NCBI RefSeq assembly: GCF_016595415.1
Contig: NZ_JAENIO010000016.1
Span: 1 to 64,000, forward strand
Length of the DNA stretch: 64,000 nt
Source: Roseibacillus ishigakijimensis
Lineage (GTDB): Bacteria > Verrucomicrobiota > Verrucomicrobiia > Verrucomicrobiales > Akkermansiaceae
Reading direction: 5' to 3'
Notes under the pieces: generated by a model
Database searches by the model: none
The model's input: only the letters and a program-made list of their open reading frames with translations
What the model was told of the DNA's origin: nothing
Position numbers and translations under genes: made by a program
In this document: piece by piece, positions 46,668 through 55,618 of the stretch
Layout: every line of letters begins with the position of its first letter
Position numbering within the stretch: the first letter of the stretch is position 1

Positions 46668-47561
46668 ATGAATGATTCCGACGAATTGGTATGCAAGCCC
46701 ACCCAGTGGTTCATTTGGCGAGCGGCAGCGATGGCGGTGATGTTTGCGGTGGGGGCCTTCATGTTCTTCAAAGACTGGAAGTGGGGCTACCCGGAGAAGA
46801 ATGTGCAGCGCTTTTACTACCTGGCCTTCGAGCAAGCCAAGGAGGACTTTGCGGAGCATGAGCAGCTCGGAAAAAGTGCTGCCGAATGGGAGGCCTATGC
46901 CAGCGCGCAAAAGGTCTTTCAACCCATCGACAAGAATGGGGAAAAGGTGGAAAAAGTGGCTCCCGTGGTGCCGGCCGAGACGGACCTAGCGACCACTTGG
47001 CCGGAAATCTTGGCCGACTACGAAACCTATCAGCCACTCTACGAAGCGGGCAAAAACATCGCCGCTCCTCCCGGTTGGAAGAAATTTACGAACTCCGGGG
47101 GACGGGCCTGGGAAGACAAGGCCCCCGATGAACTGAAGAGTGAACGAAAAATCAAGGAACAGCTCTACATCGGCATTCTTTGCACCATTCTCCTCCTGGT
47201 GGCCATTTTCTTCCTCCTGCGCACCCTGGGGCGCACCATGCGGGTGACCGGTGAAGGCTATATTCCCCCAGGAGGGAAGCTGATTCCCTTTTCCGCCATC
47301 AAGCGCATCGATGCTCGCAAATGGGACACCAAGGGTCTGGCCACCCTGTATTACGAGCGGGATGGTAAAGAGCAGAAGAGCAAGGTCGACGGGATGGTCT
47401 ACGGGCAGTTCAAGAAGGAGGAAGGCGAGCCTGCCCAGCGTCTGTATGAACGCATTTTGGAGAATTTCGACGGCGAGTTGATCGAATTGGCTCCCGATGA
47501 GGAGGACGAGGAGACAAGGCCGGAAGGAAAGCAGGAGGCGACAAATGACAGCGAGGATTGA
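46668..47561 (+). CDS. Two-helix membrane protein of unknown function
   Basis: A 297-residue protein that I do not recognise. Membrane helices are at about residues 17-37 (WRAAAMAVMFAVGAFMFF) and 166-186 (LYIGILCTILLLVAIFFLL). Between them is a Glu/Lys/Trp-rich domain facing the periplasm. After the second helix a cytoplasmic beta-rich module (VTGEGYIPPGGKLIPFSAI, IDARKWDTKGLATLYYERDG) resembles bacterial PH-like domains. The acidic tail ends in EEDEETRPEGKQEATNDSED. It stands upstream of acpP, with 73 bases between them. Confidence 0.6.
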   Translation: MNDSDELVCKPTQWFIWRAAAMAVMFAVGAFMFFKDWKWGYPEKNVQRFYYLAFEQAKEDFAEHEQLGKSAAEWEAYASAQKVFQPIDKNGEKVEKVAPVVPAETDLATTWPEILADYETYQPLYEAGKNIAAPPGWKKFTNSGGRAWEDKAPDELKSERKIKEQLYIGILCTILLLVAIFFLLRTLGRTMRVTGEGYIPPGGKLIPFSAIKRIDARKWDTKGLATLYYERDGKEQKSKVDGMVYGQFKKEEGEPAQRLYERILENFDGELIELAPDEEDEETRPEGKQEATNDSED

Positions 47562-47634
47562 TTTTCGCCATTGCCAAGCTTCTCCCCGCCAAGTAATCCT
47601 CTCTCTCCACACCATTAACCACTAAAGAGACCCC

Positions 47635-47877
47635 ATGTCCGACAAAACGAACGAAGCACGAATCAAGGATATCATCGTCGAGCAACTCGGCGTGAACGAA
47701 GATCAGGTGACTAAGGATGCCAAATTGATGGAAGACCTCGGTGCAGACTCTCTCGACGCCGTTGAGTTGGTCATGGCCATTGAGGAAGAATTCGGTATCG
47801 AAGTGCCCGACGACGAAGCGGAAAAACTCACGAGCATGGGTGAGATTCTCGCGTATGTTGAAGGCGCGACCGAGTAA
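47635..47877 (+). CDS. acpP: Acyl carrier protein
   Basis: An 80-residue acyl carrier protein that holds growing fatty acids on a 4-phosphopantetheine arm. The attachment serine is Ser39 in [19 protein letters not shown], and the third-helix region [21 protein letters not shown] is standard. Its leader (CCACTAAAGAGACCCC) has only a weak purine run. The usual neighbours fabD, fabG and fabF are absent. Confidence 0.97.
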   Translation: MSDKTNEARIKDIIVEQLGVNEDQVTKDAKLMEDLGADSLDAVELVMAIEEEFGIEVPDDEAEKLTSMGEILAYVEGATE

Positions 47878-47909
47878 GATTCACACAACCTGAAACCCAG
47901 TTTTCAAGA

Positions 47910-47940
47910 GGTGGATCCCAACCGGGTCCGCCTTTTCTGT
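47910..47940 (+). terminator. Intrinsic terminator after acpP
   Basis: A 9-bp stem (47910-47918 with 47924-47932, two G-U pairs) closes a 5-base loop, followed by TTTTCTGTTCTT. Confidence 0.72.
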
Positions 47941-48003
47941 TCTTGAGAAGAAGGGCGTCCTTCTTCGCGGGAGACGGATTGATACCCAACAAGCAACGAA
48001 CTC

Positions 48004-48534
48004 TTGAGCTCTCATTCCCCTGACAGTGTGCAGTATGCCTTGGAGACGACCAAGGTGCTCTACGAACCGGATCGGCGAATCGATACCTTTGGTTCTACTC
48101 GCTTCGAGTTCCAGCTCATCTCCGAGCTGATGGATTCGGTGGGGCAGGTGAGGGTGCGCACGGGGGAGTTCGAGGCCTCACAGCCCCAGATTATCCGACC
48201 CGAGGGCTATCAAGAGATTGCCACCGAGGGATTTGGCGAGAATGCCAAGAAGTTTTTCGACTGGATGGAGCAAGAGGGGCAGATGCCCAAGATTCTTCAA
48301 TACGGCTTCCACTTCAAGCGCAGTGACGTGCGGTCCGACCTGGTGCACGAACCCTTGGAGTCGGTGCGCGGCCGTCTCTTGGACAGTGCCCGGGAAGAGG
48401 GGCGGCCCATGCTGGCGGTCCTGGAAGGGGTGGATGACGCTTGGGAGATTTGCCTTTTGCGCTTTGCCATGGAGATGATTACGAAGTCGCAGGGGATCAA
48501 CCTTTTCGATTTCAAAAGAAAAGGTCTCCTTTGA
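48004..48534 (+). CDS. Conserved hypothetical protein
   Basis: A 176-residue soluble protein that I do not recognise, starting at TTG (no in-frame ATG or GTG upstream). It is mixed alpha/beta, with RFEFQLISELMDSVGQVRVR, a central acidic helix (GENAKKFFDWMEQEG) and a C-terminal FAMEMITKSQGINLFDFKRKGLL. There is no signal or membrane segment. It heads a tightly spaced group with the LysM protein (21 bases on), accA and a LolD-type ATPase, so it is probably co-transcribed with them. Confidence 0.6.
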   Translation: MSSHSPDSVQYALETTKVLYEPDRRIDTFGSTRFEFQLISELMDSVGQVRVRTGEFEASQPQIIRPEGYQEIATEGFGENAKKFFDWMEQEGQMPKILQYGFHFKRSDVRSDLVHEPLESVRGRLLDSAREEGRPMLAVLEGVDDAWEICLLRFAMEMITKSQGINLFDFKRKGLL

Positions 48535-48555
48535 GAGTAGAAGAAGAAGCGCGTT

Positions 48556-49446
48556 ATGAGAATCTCCGTTATTTTCAAAAGTCTGGCGGCCCTCCTGGTG
48601 CTCAGCGTTTTCGCTCTTCTTTTTTTTGGATTGGACTGGGCCCGGAGTCATTATTACGAACCCGAGCTGAACCGGCAGGAGACTTTGCTGGGCTTGCAGG
48701 CAGCCGAGCTCCCCGATGTCGAGCCCGGGGATCGTGCCTTTCAGCGGGCGGCGGAGCTGCTGGCTACTGGGCAGCTCGAGGACGCCAAGGAGAAGCTTCA
48801 CTTCATCATCAATTTCAGTCCCGGTTCGGCCGCCGCCTCGGAAGCGCGGCGCATTCTGGGGGAAATTTACCTCGATGAGATTTTTGCTCCCGGGGAAAAT
48901 GCTTGGAAGGTGAAGCACACTGTGACGCGGGGCGAGTTTCCCCTCAATATCGCCAAAAAATACGAGACCACGCTCGATTGTATGATGGTGATCAACAATT
49001 TGCATCGCCTCCAGCTCCATCCCGGAGACGAACTCTATCTGGTGGCGCTCAATTTCAATCTCCGCATCGACCTCAAGCGCCAGGCGCTGACCGTTCGACG
49101 CCAGATTTCCGAGGATCCTCGCCGTGATGAGTTTGTGAAGGAGTATGCCATCGAGCGCTTTCGATTGCCCTCACAGGAAAAAGCGGTCATCAAAACCTCG
49201 GTCAAGGACAAGAAGGGGATGGTGGGAACGCAAAGTGTGACCACCAGCGCCGACTCCTACCGTGAGTCTCAAAAAATCATTTGGCTCAATCACAAGGGGT
49301 GGCAGATTCGGGCCGTGCCGGAGATGGCGGATGAATTGCCGGAGGGAAACGGCTTTTTTCTCAAGCGAGCGGATATCGAAGAGCTGGCCCTCCTTTTGCG
49401 GGTAGGGAACGAAGTTGAGATCTTGATGGATAAAAACGAGCAGTAA
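48556..49446 (+). CDS. LysM protein with degenerate L,D-transpeptidase domain
   Basis: A 296-residue envelope protein. Residues 7-26 are an uncleaved anchor or signal. A short TPR-like region follows (about 55-105), then a LysM peptidoglycan-binding module (about 118-162, KHTVTRGEFPLNIAKKY to LHPGDELYLV). The C-terminal part (about 168-292) follows the YkuD transpeptidase pattern: LRIDLKRQALTVRR, FVKEYAIERF, KIIWLNHKGWQIR, then GNGFFLKRADIEELALLLRVG. At the catalytic SHGCIR position it reads GNGFFL, so the essential Cys is lost; the conserved His (usual IHG) is IRA. It is therefore probably a non-catalytic binding protein. It ends 15 bases before accA. Confidence 0.72.
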   Translation: MRISVIFKSLAALLVLSVFALLFFGLDWARSHYYEPELNRQETLLGLQAAELPDVEPGDRAFQRAAELLATGQLEDAKEKLHFIINFSPGSAAASEARRILGEIYLDEIFAPGENAWKVKHTVTRGEFPLNIAKKYETTLDCMMVINNLHRLQLHPGDELYLVALNFNLRIDLKRQALTVRRQISEDPRRDEFVKEYAIERFRLPSQEKAVIKTSVKDKKGMVGTQSVTTSADSYRESQKIIWLNHKGWQIRAVPEMADELPEGNGFFLKRADIEELALLLRVGNEVEILMDKNEQ

Positions 49447-49461
49447 CAGAAACTTTTGGGG

Positions 49462-50427
49462 ATGGAAAAACCACTGGAATTCGAAAAACCGATCGTCGAG
49501 CTCGAAGCTGAGCTGGCGGCACTGAGAGTGAAGGCCGAAGAGCAAAATTTGGACCTTGGGGATGAAATGCAGGCCCTGCAAGAGAAGCTGGCAGGGACGC
49601 GGAAACGGATTTACGAGAATCTGAGCCCTTGGCAGCGGGTGCAGATTGCCCGGCACATCAACCGGCCTTTCTTCCTCGATTACTTGGGGAAAGCCTTTGA
49701 CGAGTTTTGCGAGCTTCATGGCGATCGTCTGGTGGGAGACGATCGGGCCATGCCGGCGGGTTTGGCCCGGATCGGCGATTATCGTTGCGTGGTGGTGGGT
49801 CATCAGAAGGGGCGCAACACCAAGGAGAATCTCGAACACAACTTCGGCAGCGCCCATCCTGAAGGTTACCGCAAAGCGATGCGCCTGATGAGAATGGCGG
49901 AGCGCTTCAAGCTTCCCATCGTAGCCATGATTGATACCCCGGGAGCCTTCCCTGGCATCGGGGCCGAGGAGCGCAATATTGCGGAAGCGATCGCCGCCAA
50001 TCTGCGCGATATGATGGCCTTGACGGTTCCCATCATTGCCGTGGTCCTGGGAGAAGGGGGCTCAGGAGGAGCCCTGGGCATCGGCATCGCCAACCGGGTG
50101 CTGATGATGGAAAACTCCTATTACTCCGTGATTAGCCCGGAAGGCTGTGCAGCCATTCTCTGGAAGCACCGCAAGCATGCCCCCGAGGCGGCGGAGGCCA
50201 TGAAATTGGCCGCTCCCGACCTGAACGAGCTGGGCCTCATCGATGGGGTCATCGAAGAGCCGGAAGGCGGAGCGCATCATGATCACGCCGCCACTGCCGA
50301 AAGCCTGCGGCGTGTGCTTTTGCAACACCTTAAGGAGCTGAGCGCGATGAGCAAGGAAGAGCTGCGCGAAGAACGCTACCGCAAATTCCGTAATTTCGGC
50401 GTTTGGCAAGGCGAGGAGCTGGCCTAG
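49462..50427 (+). CDS. accA: Acetyl-CoA carboxylase carboxyltransferase subunit alpha
   Basis: A 321-residue subunit of the enzyme making malonyl-CoA for fatty-acid (and polyketide) synthesis. Recognisable blocks are EFEKPIVELEAEL at the start, HQKGRNTKENLEHNFG, MIDTPGAFPGIGAEERNIAEAI and VLGEGGSGGALGIGIANRV, then SPEGCAAILWK. Length and order match AccA. The start ATG at 49462 follows a GGGG purine run; a GTG-like opening two codons earlier is less likely. accD is not in the window. Confidence 0.97.
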   Translation: MEKPLEFEKPIVELEAELAALRVKAEEQNLDLGDEMQALQEKLAGTRKRIYENLSPWQRVQIARHINRPFFLDYLGKAFDEFCELHGDRLVGDDRAMPAGLARIGDYRCVVVGHQKGRNTKENLEHNFGSAHPEGYRKAMRLMRMAERFKLPIVAMIDTPGAFPGIGAEERNIAEAIAANLRDMMALTVPIIAVVLGEGGSGGALGIGIANRVLMMENSYYSVISPEGCAAILWKHRKHAPEAAEAMKLAAPDLNELGLIDGVIEEPEGGAHHDHAATAESLRRVLLQHLKELSAMSKEELREERYRKFRNFGVWQGEELA

Positions 50428-50449
50428 AAACGCTTATCGGGCATCACTC

Positions 50450-51112
50450 ATGGCACTCATCGAAGCTCACGATCTTCACCGCTCCTACCTGCTGGGAAAA
50501 AAATCCCTCGAAGTTCTGCGGGGGGTCAATCTCCAGGTGGAGGCTGGCGAAAAGGTTTTTCTCTGCGGTCCTTCCGGGGCGGGCAAGACGACCCTGATGT
50601 ATACCCTGGCTGGTCTGGAACGCCCGGAACAAGGCGCGGTGACCATTGCCGGGCAAAATATCTACACGTTGCCCGGCAAGGAACAGGCGCGCTTCCGCAA
50701 CGAGACCCTGGGCTACATTTTCCAGAGCTTCTTTCTCTTGCCCGAACTGAGCGCCCTCGAAAACGTCATGATCCCCGCCCTTATCGGTGGGGCCGATGCG
50801 CGCGAGCGCGCCACTGAACTCCTCACCCAAGTGGGGCTGGGCGAGCGCCTCGACCACCTGCCGGCCGAGTTGAGTGGCGGTGAGCAACAGCGGGTGGCCA
50901 TCGCCCGCGCGTTGGCCAACGAGCCAAAAATCATCTTCGCCGATGAGCCTACCGGAAATCTCGATTCTCGCAATGGGGCGGAGGTGATGAAGCATCTCTT
51001 CGGCCTCTCCGATCGGATCGGAGCCACTTTGGTAGTGGTCACCCATGATCGGGAGTTGGCGAAAACCGGTGACCGCACCCTCGTGGTGGCCGATGGCCGG
51101 ATCGAAGTTTGA
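50450..51112 (+). CDS. LolD/MacB-type ABC transporter ATP-binding protein
   Basis: A 220-residue ATPase with Walker [11 protein letters not shown] (about residues 41-50), the LolD/MacB-family [17 protein letters not shown], signature [15 protein letters not shown] (about 143-157), Walker [14 protein letters not shown] and switch [10 protein letters not shown]. The family powers lipoprotein release (LolCDE) or MacB/FtsE-like transport. No cognate permease lies beside it: the next gene is a phosphatase with its own putative promoter. The partner must be encoded elsewhere. Confidence 0.88.
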   Translation: MALIEAHDLHRSYLLGKKSLEVLRGVNLQVEAGEKVFLCGPSGAGKTTLMYTLAGLERPEQGAVTIAGQNIYTLPGKEQARFRNETLGYIFQSFFLLPELSALENVMIPALIGGADARERATELLTQVGLGERLDHLPAELSGGEQQRVAIARALANEPKIIFADEPTGNLDSRNGAEVMKHLFGLSDRIGATLVVVTHDRELAKTGDRTLVVADGRIEV

Positions 51113-51128
51113 GAATGTGTTGACCCAG

Positions 51129-51156
51129 TTGAGACAAATTGTGTTTTTTGTCTAAT
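51129..51156 (+). promoter_or_regulatory. Candidate promoter of the HAD phosphatase gene
   Basis: TTGAGA (51129-51134) and TCTAAT (51151-51156) are separated by 16 bases in an AT-rich patch 28 bases before the ATG. An AGACAA/TTGTCT inverted repeat overlaps both elements. Confidence 0.4.
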
Positions 51157-51183
51157 TTTTGTTAAAAGCGCCTAAAGAGTGGC

Positions 51184-52008
51184 ATGGCTCGTGCAATCCT
51201 GTCTGGTGTGAAACCAGTCGGATTTCTTTTGGATATGGATGGGGTTGTCTATCGTGGCAACCGACTCATTGAGGGCACGAAGGACTTTTTGGCCAAGCTG
51301 GATCGTCTTTCCATCCCTTATCTATTTCTCACCAATAACAGTCAGCGGACCCGGCGTGATGTCGTGATGAAGCTGCATCGGCTCGGCATCGAGGTTACGG
51401 TGGAACAGATCTTCACCTGTGCGGTGGCTACGGCCCGCTTTCTGGCCCAGCAAAAGCCCCGGGGCACCGCGTTCGTCATCGGCGAAAATGGCTTGGCCAA
51501 TGCCCTGCATCACAATGGGTATTCCATTGTCGACGATGATCCCGATTACGTGGTCATCGGGGAGGGACGGAACTTGAACTTTGAACTCGTGGAGCAGGCG
51601 GTGCGCCTCGTTGAAAAAGGAGCCAAGCTGGTCGCGACCAATATGGACTACACTTGTCCCACCGAGAAGGGGATTCGGCCCGGTTGCGGGGCCATGGTGG
51701 CTATGATCGAGAAAGCGACCGGGCGTGAAGCCTTCAGCGTGGGCAAGCCCAGCCCGATTATGATGCGCATGGCCCGGAAAGAATTGGGCTTGCGCACGGA
51801 CGAAACCATCATGGTGGGCGACACCATGTATACTGATGTCCTGGGAGGCGTGCAGATGGGCTATCGCACCGCTCTGGTCCTCAGCGGTCACACTACACGG
51901 GAAGAACTGGCGAACTACGCCTATCAACCCGACTGCGTGGTGGATCGGCTTTCCCTGCTGCCGGACAGCTGGATTTTTGAAAATTCCACGATGGAAGTGG
52001 CCGCCTAG
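51184..52008 (+). CDS. HAD-IIA family phosphatase (NagD-like)
   Basis: A 274-residue HAD-superfamily hydrolase. Motif I is FLLDMDGVVYRGN (nucleophile Asp near residue 17), motif II is FLTNNSQRTRRD, and the C-terminal GKPSPIMMRMARKELG and VGDTMYTDVLGGVQMGYRTALVLSG supply motifs III and IV. A type IIA cap lies between. The family dephosphorylates small metabolites such as nucleoside monophosphates or sugar phosphates; the substrate here is unknown. It is convergent with rho. Confidence 0.9.
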   Translation: MARAILSGVKPVGFLLDMDGVVYRGNRLIEGTKDFLAKLDRLSIPYLFLTNNSQRTRRDVVMKLHRLGIEVTVEQIFTCAVATARFLAQQKPRGTAFVIGENGLANALHHNGYSIVDDDPDYVVIGEGRNLNFELVEQAVRLVEKGAKLVATNMDYTCPTEKGIRPGCGAMVAMIEKATGREAFSVGKPSPIMMRMARKELGLRTDETIMVGDTMYTDVLGGVQMGYRTALVLSGHTTREELANYAYQPDCVVDRLSLLPDSWIFENSTMEVAA

Positions 52009-52044
52009 CGGCCCAAGGGTTGGCCTCCGTGAGCGGTTCGGAGG

Positions 52045-53835
52045 TCAGCCTTTGATTTCCATGAGCATCTGGGCATTGTTGGGGAATTTTTTCAGGAAGA
52101 AGAGCAAACGTTCCATGGCCTCGATGGGACGATGACCGGCCAAGCCCCGGCGGATGAGGTTGATTTTGTGCAAGGTGTGCTCGGGTAAGAGCAGTTCCTC
52201 GCGTCGCGTGCCCGACTTGAACAGGTCAACCGCGGGGTAGACAAAGTGCTCGGCGATGCGGCGGTCGAGGACCAGTTCCATATTGCCGGTGCCTTTGAAT
52301 TCCATGAAAATCGCTTCATCAGCCTTGGAATTGGTCTGCACCAGGGCGGTGCCGAGAATGGTCAGCGAGCCGGCTTCCCGGGTGTTGCGGGCGGCGGCGA
52401 AAAGGCGGCGCGGTTGCTCGAGGGCCCCGGCCATGATGCCTCCGGACTGGATGCCCCGGCCGCCCCGTTTCTTTTTATTTCCCCCCATGGTGTTGTTGTA
52501 GGCTCGGGCGAGACGGGTGATGGAATCCATCACGAGGAAGACGTGCTGTCCGGCCTCGACCAAGCGCTTGGCTCGCTCAATGCAGAGTTCCGCCAAGCGG
52601 CAGTGATTGCGGGCGGGCTCGTCATTGGAGGAGGCGTAGATCTCGGCATCGGGTAGCTGGCGGCGAAATTCGGTCACCTCTTCCGGTCGCTCGTCCACCA
52701 GGCAAACCATCAGGTGGAGCGTCTCGGAGTGGAGTTCTTGCACCGCCTCCGCGATGTGCAGCAGGAGGGTGGTCTTGCCTGCCCGTGGGGGGGAAACGAT
52801 AAGGCCCCGCTGACCCCGTCCCACGGGAGCGAGGATATCGAGGACCCGGGTGGTGAAGCGTTCGGGCGTGGTTTCCAAGCCGATCCGCTTTTCGGGAAAA
52901 ATCGCTTTCAATTCATCAAAGTGGGGAAAGGCTTTGGCCGCTTCGGGATCATGGCCATTGATCGTGCGGATGCTGACCAGTTGGGGGCCGCGCGCGCCCT
53001 GCTGGGCTTCACCGGTGATCACTTGGCCCGCGCGCAAGGCGTGAGTCTGCACCAGGTCCGGGGGCACGAAGACATCGGATTTCGATTGCTCGTAATTGCC
53101 GCCGGGTTCCCGCAAGAAGCCAAAACCTTTGGGGGTCGTTTCGAGCAAACCGGAAACGGAAAAAGTGTCTTTAGCGGCGGGTTTTTCTTTCTTTTCTCCA
53201 GCGGACTTCTCCGGCTCAGCGGAGGCCTTGGCTTCTTCGCGCACTTTCTCGGCGGCCTTGCCCACCGGACCGCCCTTTACCCGACCCATCGGGCGGCCAT
53301 CGCGGCGCGGGATTTCCTCTTTCTTTTCTTCCGGAACCGGAGGGGTTTCAGCGGCGGCGGGTTCCTTTTCCTTCCGCGCTTTCATGTCCTCTGGAACGGC
53401 GAGGATTTTACGGGCGGCTGCCTTCTTGGCCGCTTTTTTGGCGGGAGGAGAAGATTGTTCGCTCGCTTTCTCCGCGCGCGCGGGGGTGGCAATGGCCTTG
53501 CGGGCTGGGGAGGCTTTCTTTTTTGGAGGGGCCGCCTCCACCGCTTTTTCGGTCGCTTTGGGAGCGGTCGCTTTTTCCTCGGGAACTTCCGCTGGATTTT
53601 TTTCGCTAGCCTTCTTGGTCGCTTTTTTGCGGGCTCCTTTCTTAGCCGCAGCTTTCTTGGCCGCTGTCTTCTTCGTTGCTTTTTTGGCCGTTTTCTTCGT
53701 TGCCTTCTTGGTCACCTTGCGGGCGGTGGTCGCTTTTTTCTTGCCCGTCGCAGTCTTCTTGGCAGGGGAGGCTTCGTTGTCAAAAGCTTCCGTGCTGCTG
53801 TCGCTCGGAAAAAGTTCGCGGATTTCGTCGGCCAT
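52045..53835 (-). CDS. rho: Transcription termination factor Rho with long basic N-terminal extension
   Basis: A 596-residue Rho, about 180 residues longer than the E. coli protein. Residues about 30-220 are low-complexity Lys/Ala/Glu/Pro repeats (KKATKKTAKKATKKTA and similar), like histone H1 tails. The RNA-binding domain starts near residue 221 (TFSVSGLLETTPKGFGFLRE). The ATPase has Walker A SPPRAGKTTL, VCLVDERPEEVTEF, FLVMDSITRLARAYN and the secondary RNA-binding loop GNKKKRGGRGIQSGG. It ends transcription of untranslated RNA. The ATG at 53835 was chosen because MADEIRELFP starts the conserved N-terminus; the upstream frame is not conserved-looking. Confidence 0.96.
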   Translation of the reverse strand: MADEIRELFPSDSSTEAFDNEASPAKKTATGKKKATTARKVTKKATKKTAKKATKKTAAKKAAAKKGARKKATKKASEKNPAEVPEEKATAPKATEKAVEAAPPKKKASPARKAIATPARAEKASEQSSPPAKKAAKKAAARKILAVPEDMKARKEKEPAAAETPPVPEEKKEEIPRRDGRPMGRVKGGPVGKAAEKVREEAKASAEPEKSAGEKKEKPAAKDTFSVSGLLETTPKGFGFLREPGGNYEQSKSDVFVPPDLVQTHALRAGQVITGEAQQGARGPQLVSIRTINGHDPEAAKAFPHFDELKAIFPEKRIGLETTPERFTTRVLDILAPVGRGQRGLIVSPPRAGKTTLLLHIAEAVQELHSETLHLMVCLVDERPEEVTEFRRQLPDAEIYASSNDEPARNHCRLAELCIERAKRLVEAGQHVFLVMDSITRLARAYNNTMGGNKKKRGGRGIQSGGIMAGALEQPRRLFAAARNTREAGSLTILGTALVQTNSKADEAIFMEFKGTGNMELVLDRRIAEHFVYPAVDLFKSGTRREELLLPEHTLHKINLIRRGLAGHRPIEAMERLLFFLKKFPNNAQMLMEIKG

Positions 53836-54184
53836 AAGTTTGAGAAATAGAAAGTGGGGAGGTCGTTTGAGGGGGGCGGGGCGCTCAATGGGCTCCACGC
53901 CAAGAGGGTAGATTCCGAAATTGTGAGTTGGGGAGGTGCAGGCCGGAGCCGCAGGGTGCGTTCATAGAAACGGAGGAGTGAGGTCCAGAGGAGTTCAGGA
54001 AAGTGGACCAAAATCGTCAAACGGACGGGTCGAACAGAGCTGAACGAGGTGGAAGAAGCCGGTAAGCGATGGACTTTCTCCCTCGGACGAAAGAAAGATG
54101 CCTGAGAATGCCCCTGCTGTCGAACCCTTTTTCGTGCCTCGCTTTTGAGCTGAAAAAAGAGGGGGGCGGTGTAAGCTTGCGGCC
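53836..54184. other. Divergent intergenic region between rho and the NfeD-type gene
   Basis: About 350 bases without a believable gene. On the minus strand a TTGACG element (around 54020) could be part of the rho promoter, but I could not pair it with a good -10. No strong hairpin, repeat or operator was seen. Confidence 0.5.
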
Positions 54185-55618
54185 ATGAAGTGCATTTCTT
54201 GCTTCGCATTCGTCCTTTTTGCCCTCCTCATGACCGCATGGTCACAGGGGAAAAACAATGCCTTGGGCCGCTCCTCGGAAGAGAGCTATCAGGGTAAGGT
54301 CGTGGTCATCAAAATTGGGGAGAAGGATTTGGTTAACACGCAGGCTTTCAAATTCTTCCGTCGCACTTTGGAGCGGGTCAACCAAGAGAAAGCCCGGGCG
54401 GTGGTTTTCGAACTCAATACCCCCGGGGGGCTCGCCCATCAGACTACCGAACTGATGATGCGTGACCTGGGCCGGCTCAAGGTGCCCTCCTATGCTTTCG
54501 TCAATATCGAGGCCAGTTCGGCGGGTGCCTTCATCGCTGTTTCTACTGACACAATTTACATGGCACCCTTGTCCACGATTGGCTCGGCAGCGGTTGTCGC
54601 CGGGGGCGGAATGGAAATTGAGGAGACCATGCGGGCCAAGATCGAAGGCAAACTCATCTCGGTGGTGCGCACTCTGGCTGAGAAAAAGGGGCACAACTTC
54701 GCGGTGGTGGAGGCCATGATGATCGTGAAAAAAGAGGCCCGCTTCGGCGACGTGGTGGTGGGTGAGGGCGAATTGCTGAACCTCACGGCCCAACAGGCGA
54801 CGAGCGATTTCAATGGCAAGCCGCTACTGGCCAAAGGAATCGCGGAGTCGGTCGATGATCTCTTGCGCCAGGAAGGGTTGACGGGAGCTACCGTGGTGGA
54901 GGCTCGGATGACTGGCTTCGAGCGCTTTGCCTACTGGATCGGGGCTTTTGGCGGTGTGCTCATTCTCATTGGGCTCGGAGCGGGCTACCTGGAGATGAAA
55001 ACTCCTGGTTTCGGTCTCGGGGCCGTCATTGCCATCATTGCCTTTGGGGTCTTCTTTTTCGGCAACTATGTGGCCGGGAACCTTTCGGGCTACGAGACGG
55101 CTGCGGTCTTTGCAGTGGGAGTGCTGCTCATCATCGTCGATATTTTTCTTCTCCCGGGGACCTTTGTGCTCGGGTTCACCGGTCTTTTGATGGCTCTTGG
55201 AGCTCTCTTTTTCTCCATGGTGGATCGCTTCCAATGGAAGGATTGGCAGGGTGGCAGAGGGGTGGTAGACGGTTGGGATCTCTTTGCCGGACCCGCGCTT
55301 TCCCTTTCCCTCGGAGTGCTTGGCTCCATCGTTCTCTTTGCCATCCTGATGCGCTTTCTTCCCAATATCCCTTGGTTGGAGAAGCATTTCCTTCCCGCTA
55401 CGGTGGGTGGGGAAAAGGGCCCGGAGGAATCTCACCTCGCCGAGTCGCGCGTTGGCTGGACCGGGGAGACGAGCACCGACCTTCGTCCGGCCGGGAAGGC
55501 TGTCTTTCAGGGGGAGACTCTGGATGTCACTGCCGAAAGTCACTTTCTGCCAGTGGGCACTCCCGTCCGCATCGTGAGCGAGGACGGCATGCGGGTGGTG
55601 GTGAAAAAAATCGGCTGA
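54185..55618 (+). CDS. NfeD/ClpP-class membrane serine protease
   Basis: A 477-residue long-form NfeD protein. Signal peptide at residues 1-20. A ClpP-like protease domain (about 38-230) contains FELNTPGGLAHQT, the catalytic-serine loop VNIEASSAGAFIAVS (Ser near 117) and a Lys-rich EAMMIVKKEARFGD segment. Then four to five membrane helices (about 245-400, e.g. GAFGGVLILIGLGAGYLEMK and VFAVGVLLIIVDIFLLPGT) and a C-terminal OB-fold (GKAVFQGETLDVTAESHFLP to VRIVSEDGMRVVVKKI). Such proteins act in membrane protein quality control with stomatin partners; no stomatin gene is adjacent. Its last bases form part of an opposite-strand terminator. Confidence 0.88.
   Translation: MKCISCFAFVLFALLMTAWSQGKNNALGRSSEESYQGKVVVIKIGEKDLVNTQAFKFFRRTLERVNQEKARAVVFELNTPGGLAHQTTELMMRDLGRLKVPSYAFVNIEASSAGAFIAVSTDTIYMAPLSTIGSAAVVAGGGMEIEETMRAKIEGKLISVVRTLAEKKGHNFAVVEAMMIVKKEARFGDVVVGEGELLNLTAQQATSDFNGKPLLAKGIAESVDDLLRQEGLTGATVVEARMTGFERFAYWIGAFGGVLILIGLGAGYLEMKTPGFGLGAVIAIIAFGVFFFGNYVAGNLSGYETAAVFAVGVLLIIVDIFLLPGTFVLGFTGLLMALGALFFSMVDRFQWKDWQGGRGVVDGWDLFAGPALSLSLGVLGSIVLFAILMRFLPNIPWLEKHFLPATVGGEKGPEESHLAESRVGWTGETSTDLRPAGKAVFQGETLDVTAESHFLPVGTPVRIVSEDGMRVVVKKIG

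Noticed and set aside
52714-53850. Plus-strand frames opposite rho
   Set aside because: The Phe/Gly/Arg-rich translation is the mirror of the Lys/Ala-rich Rho extension, not a real protein.
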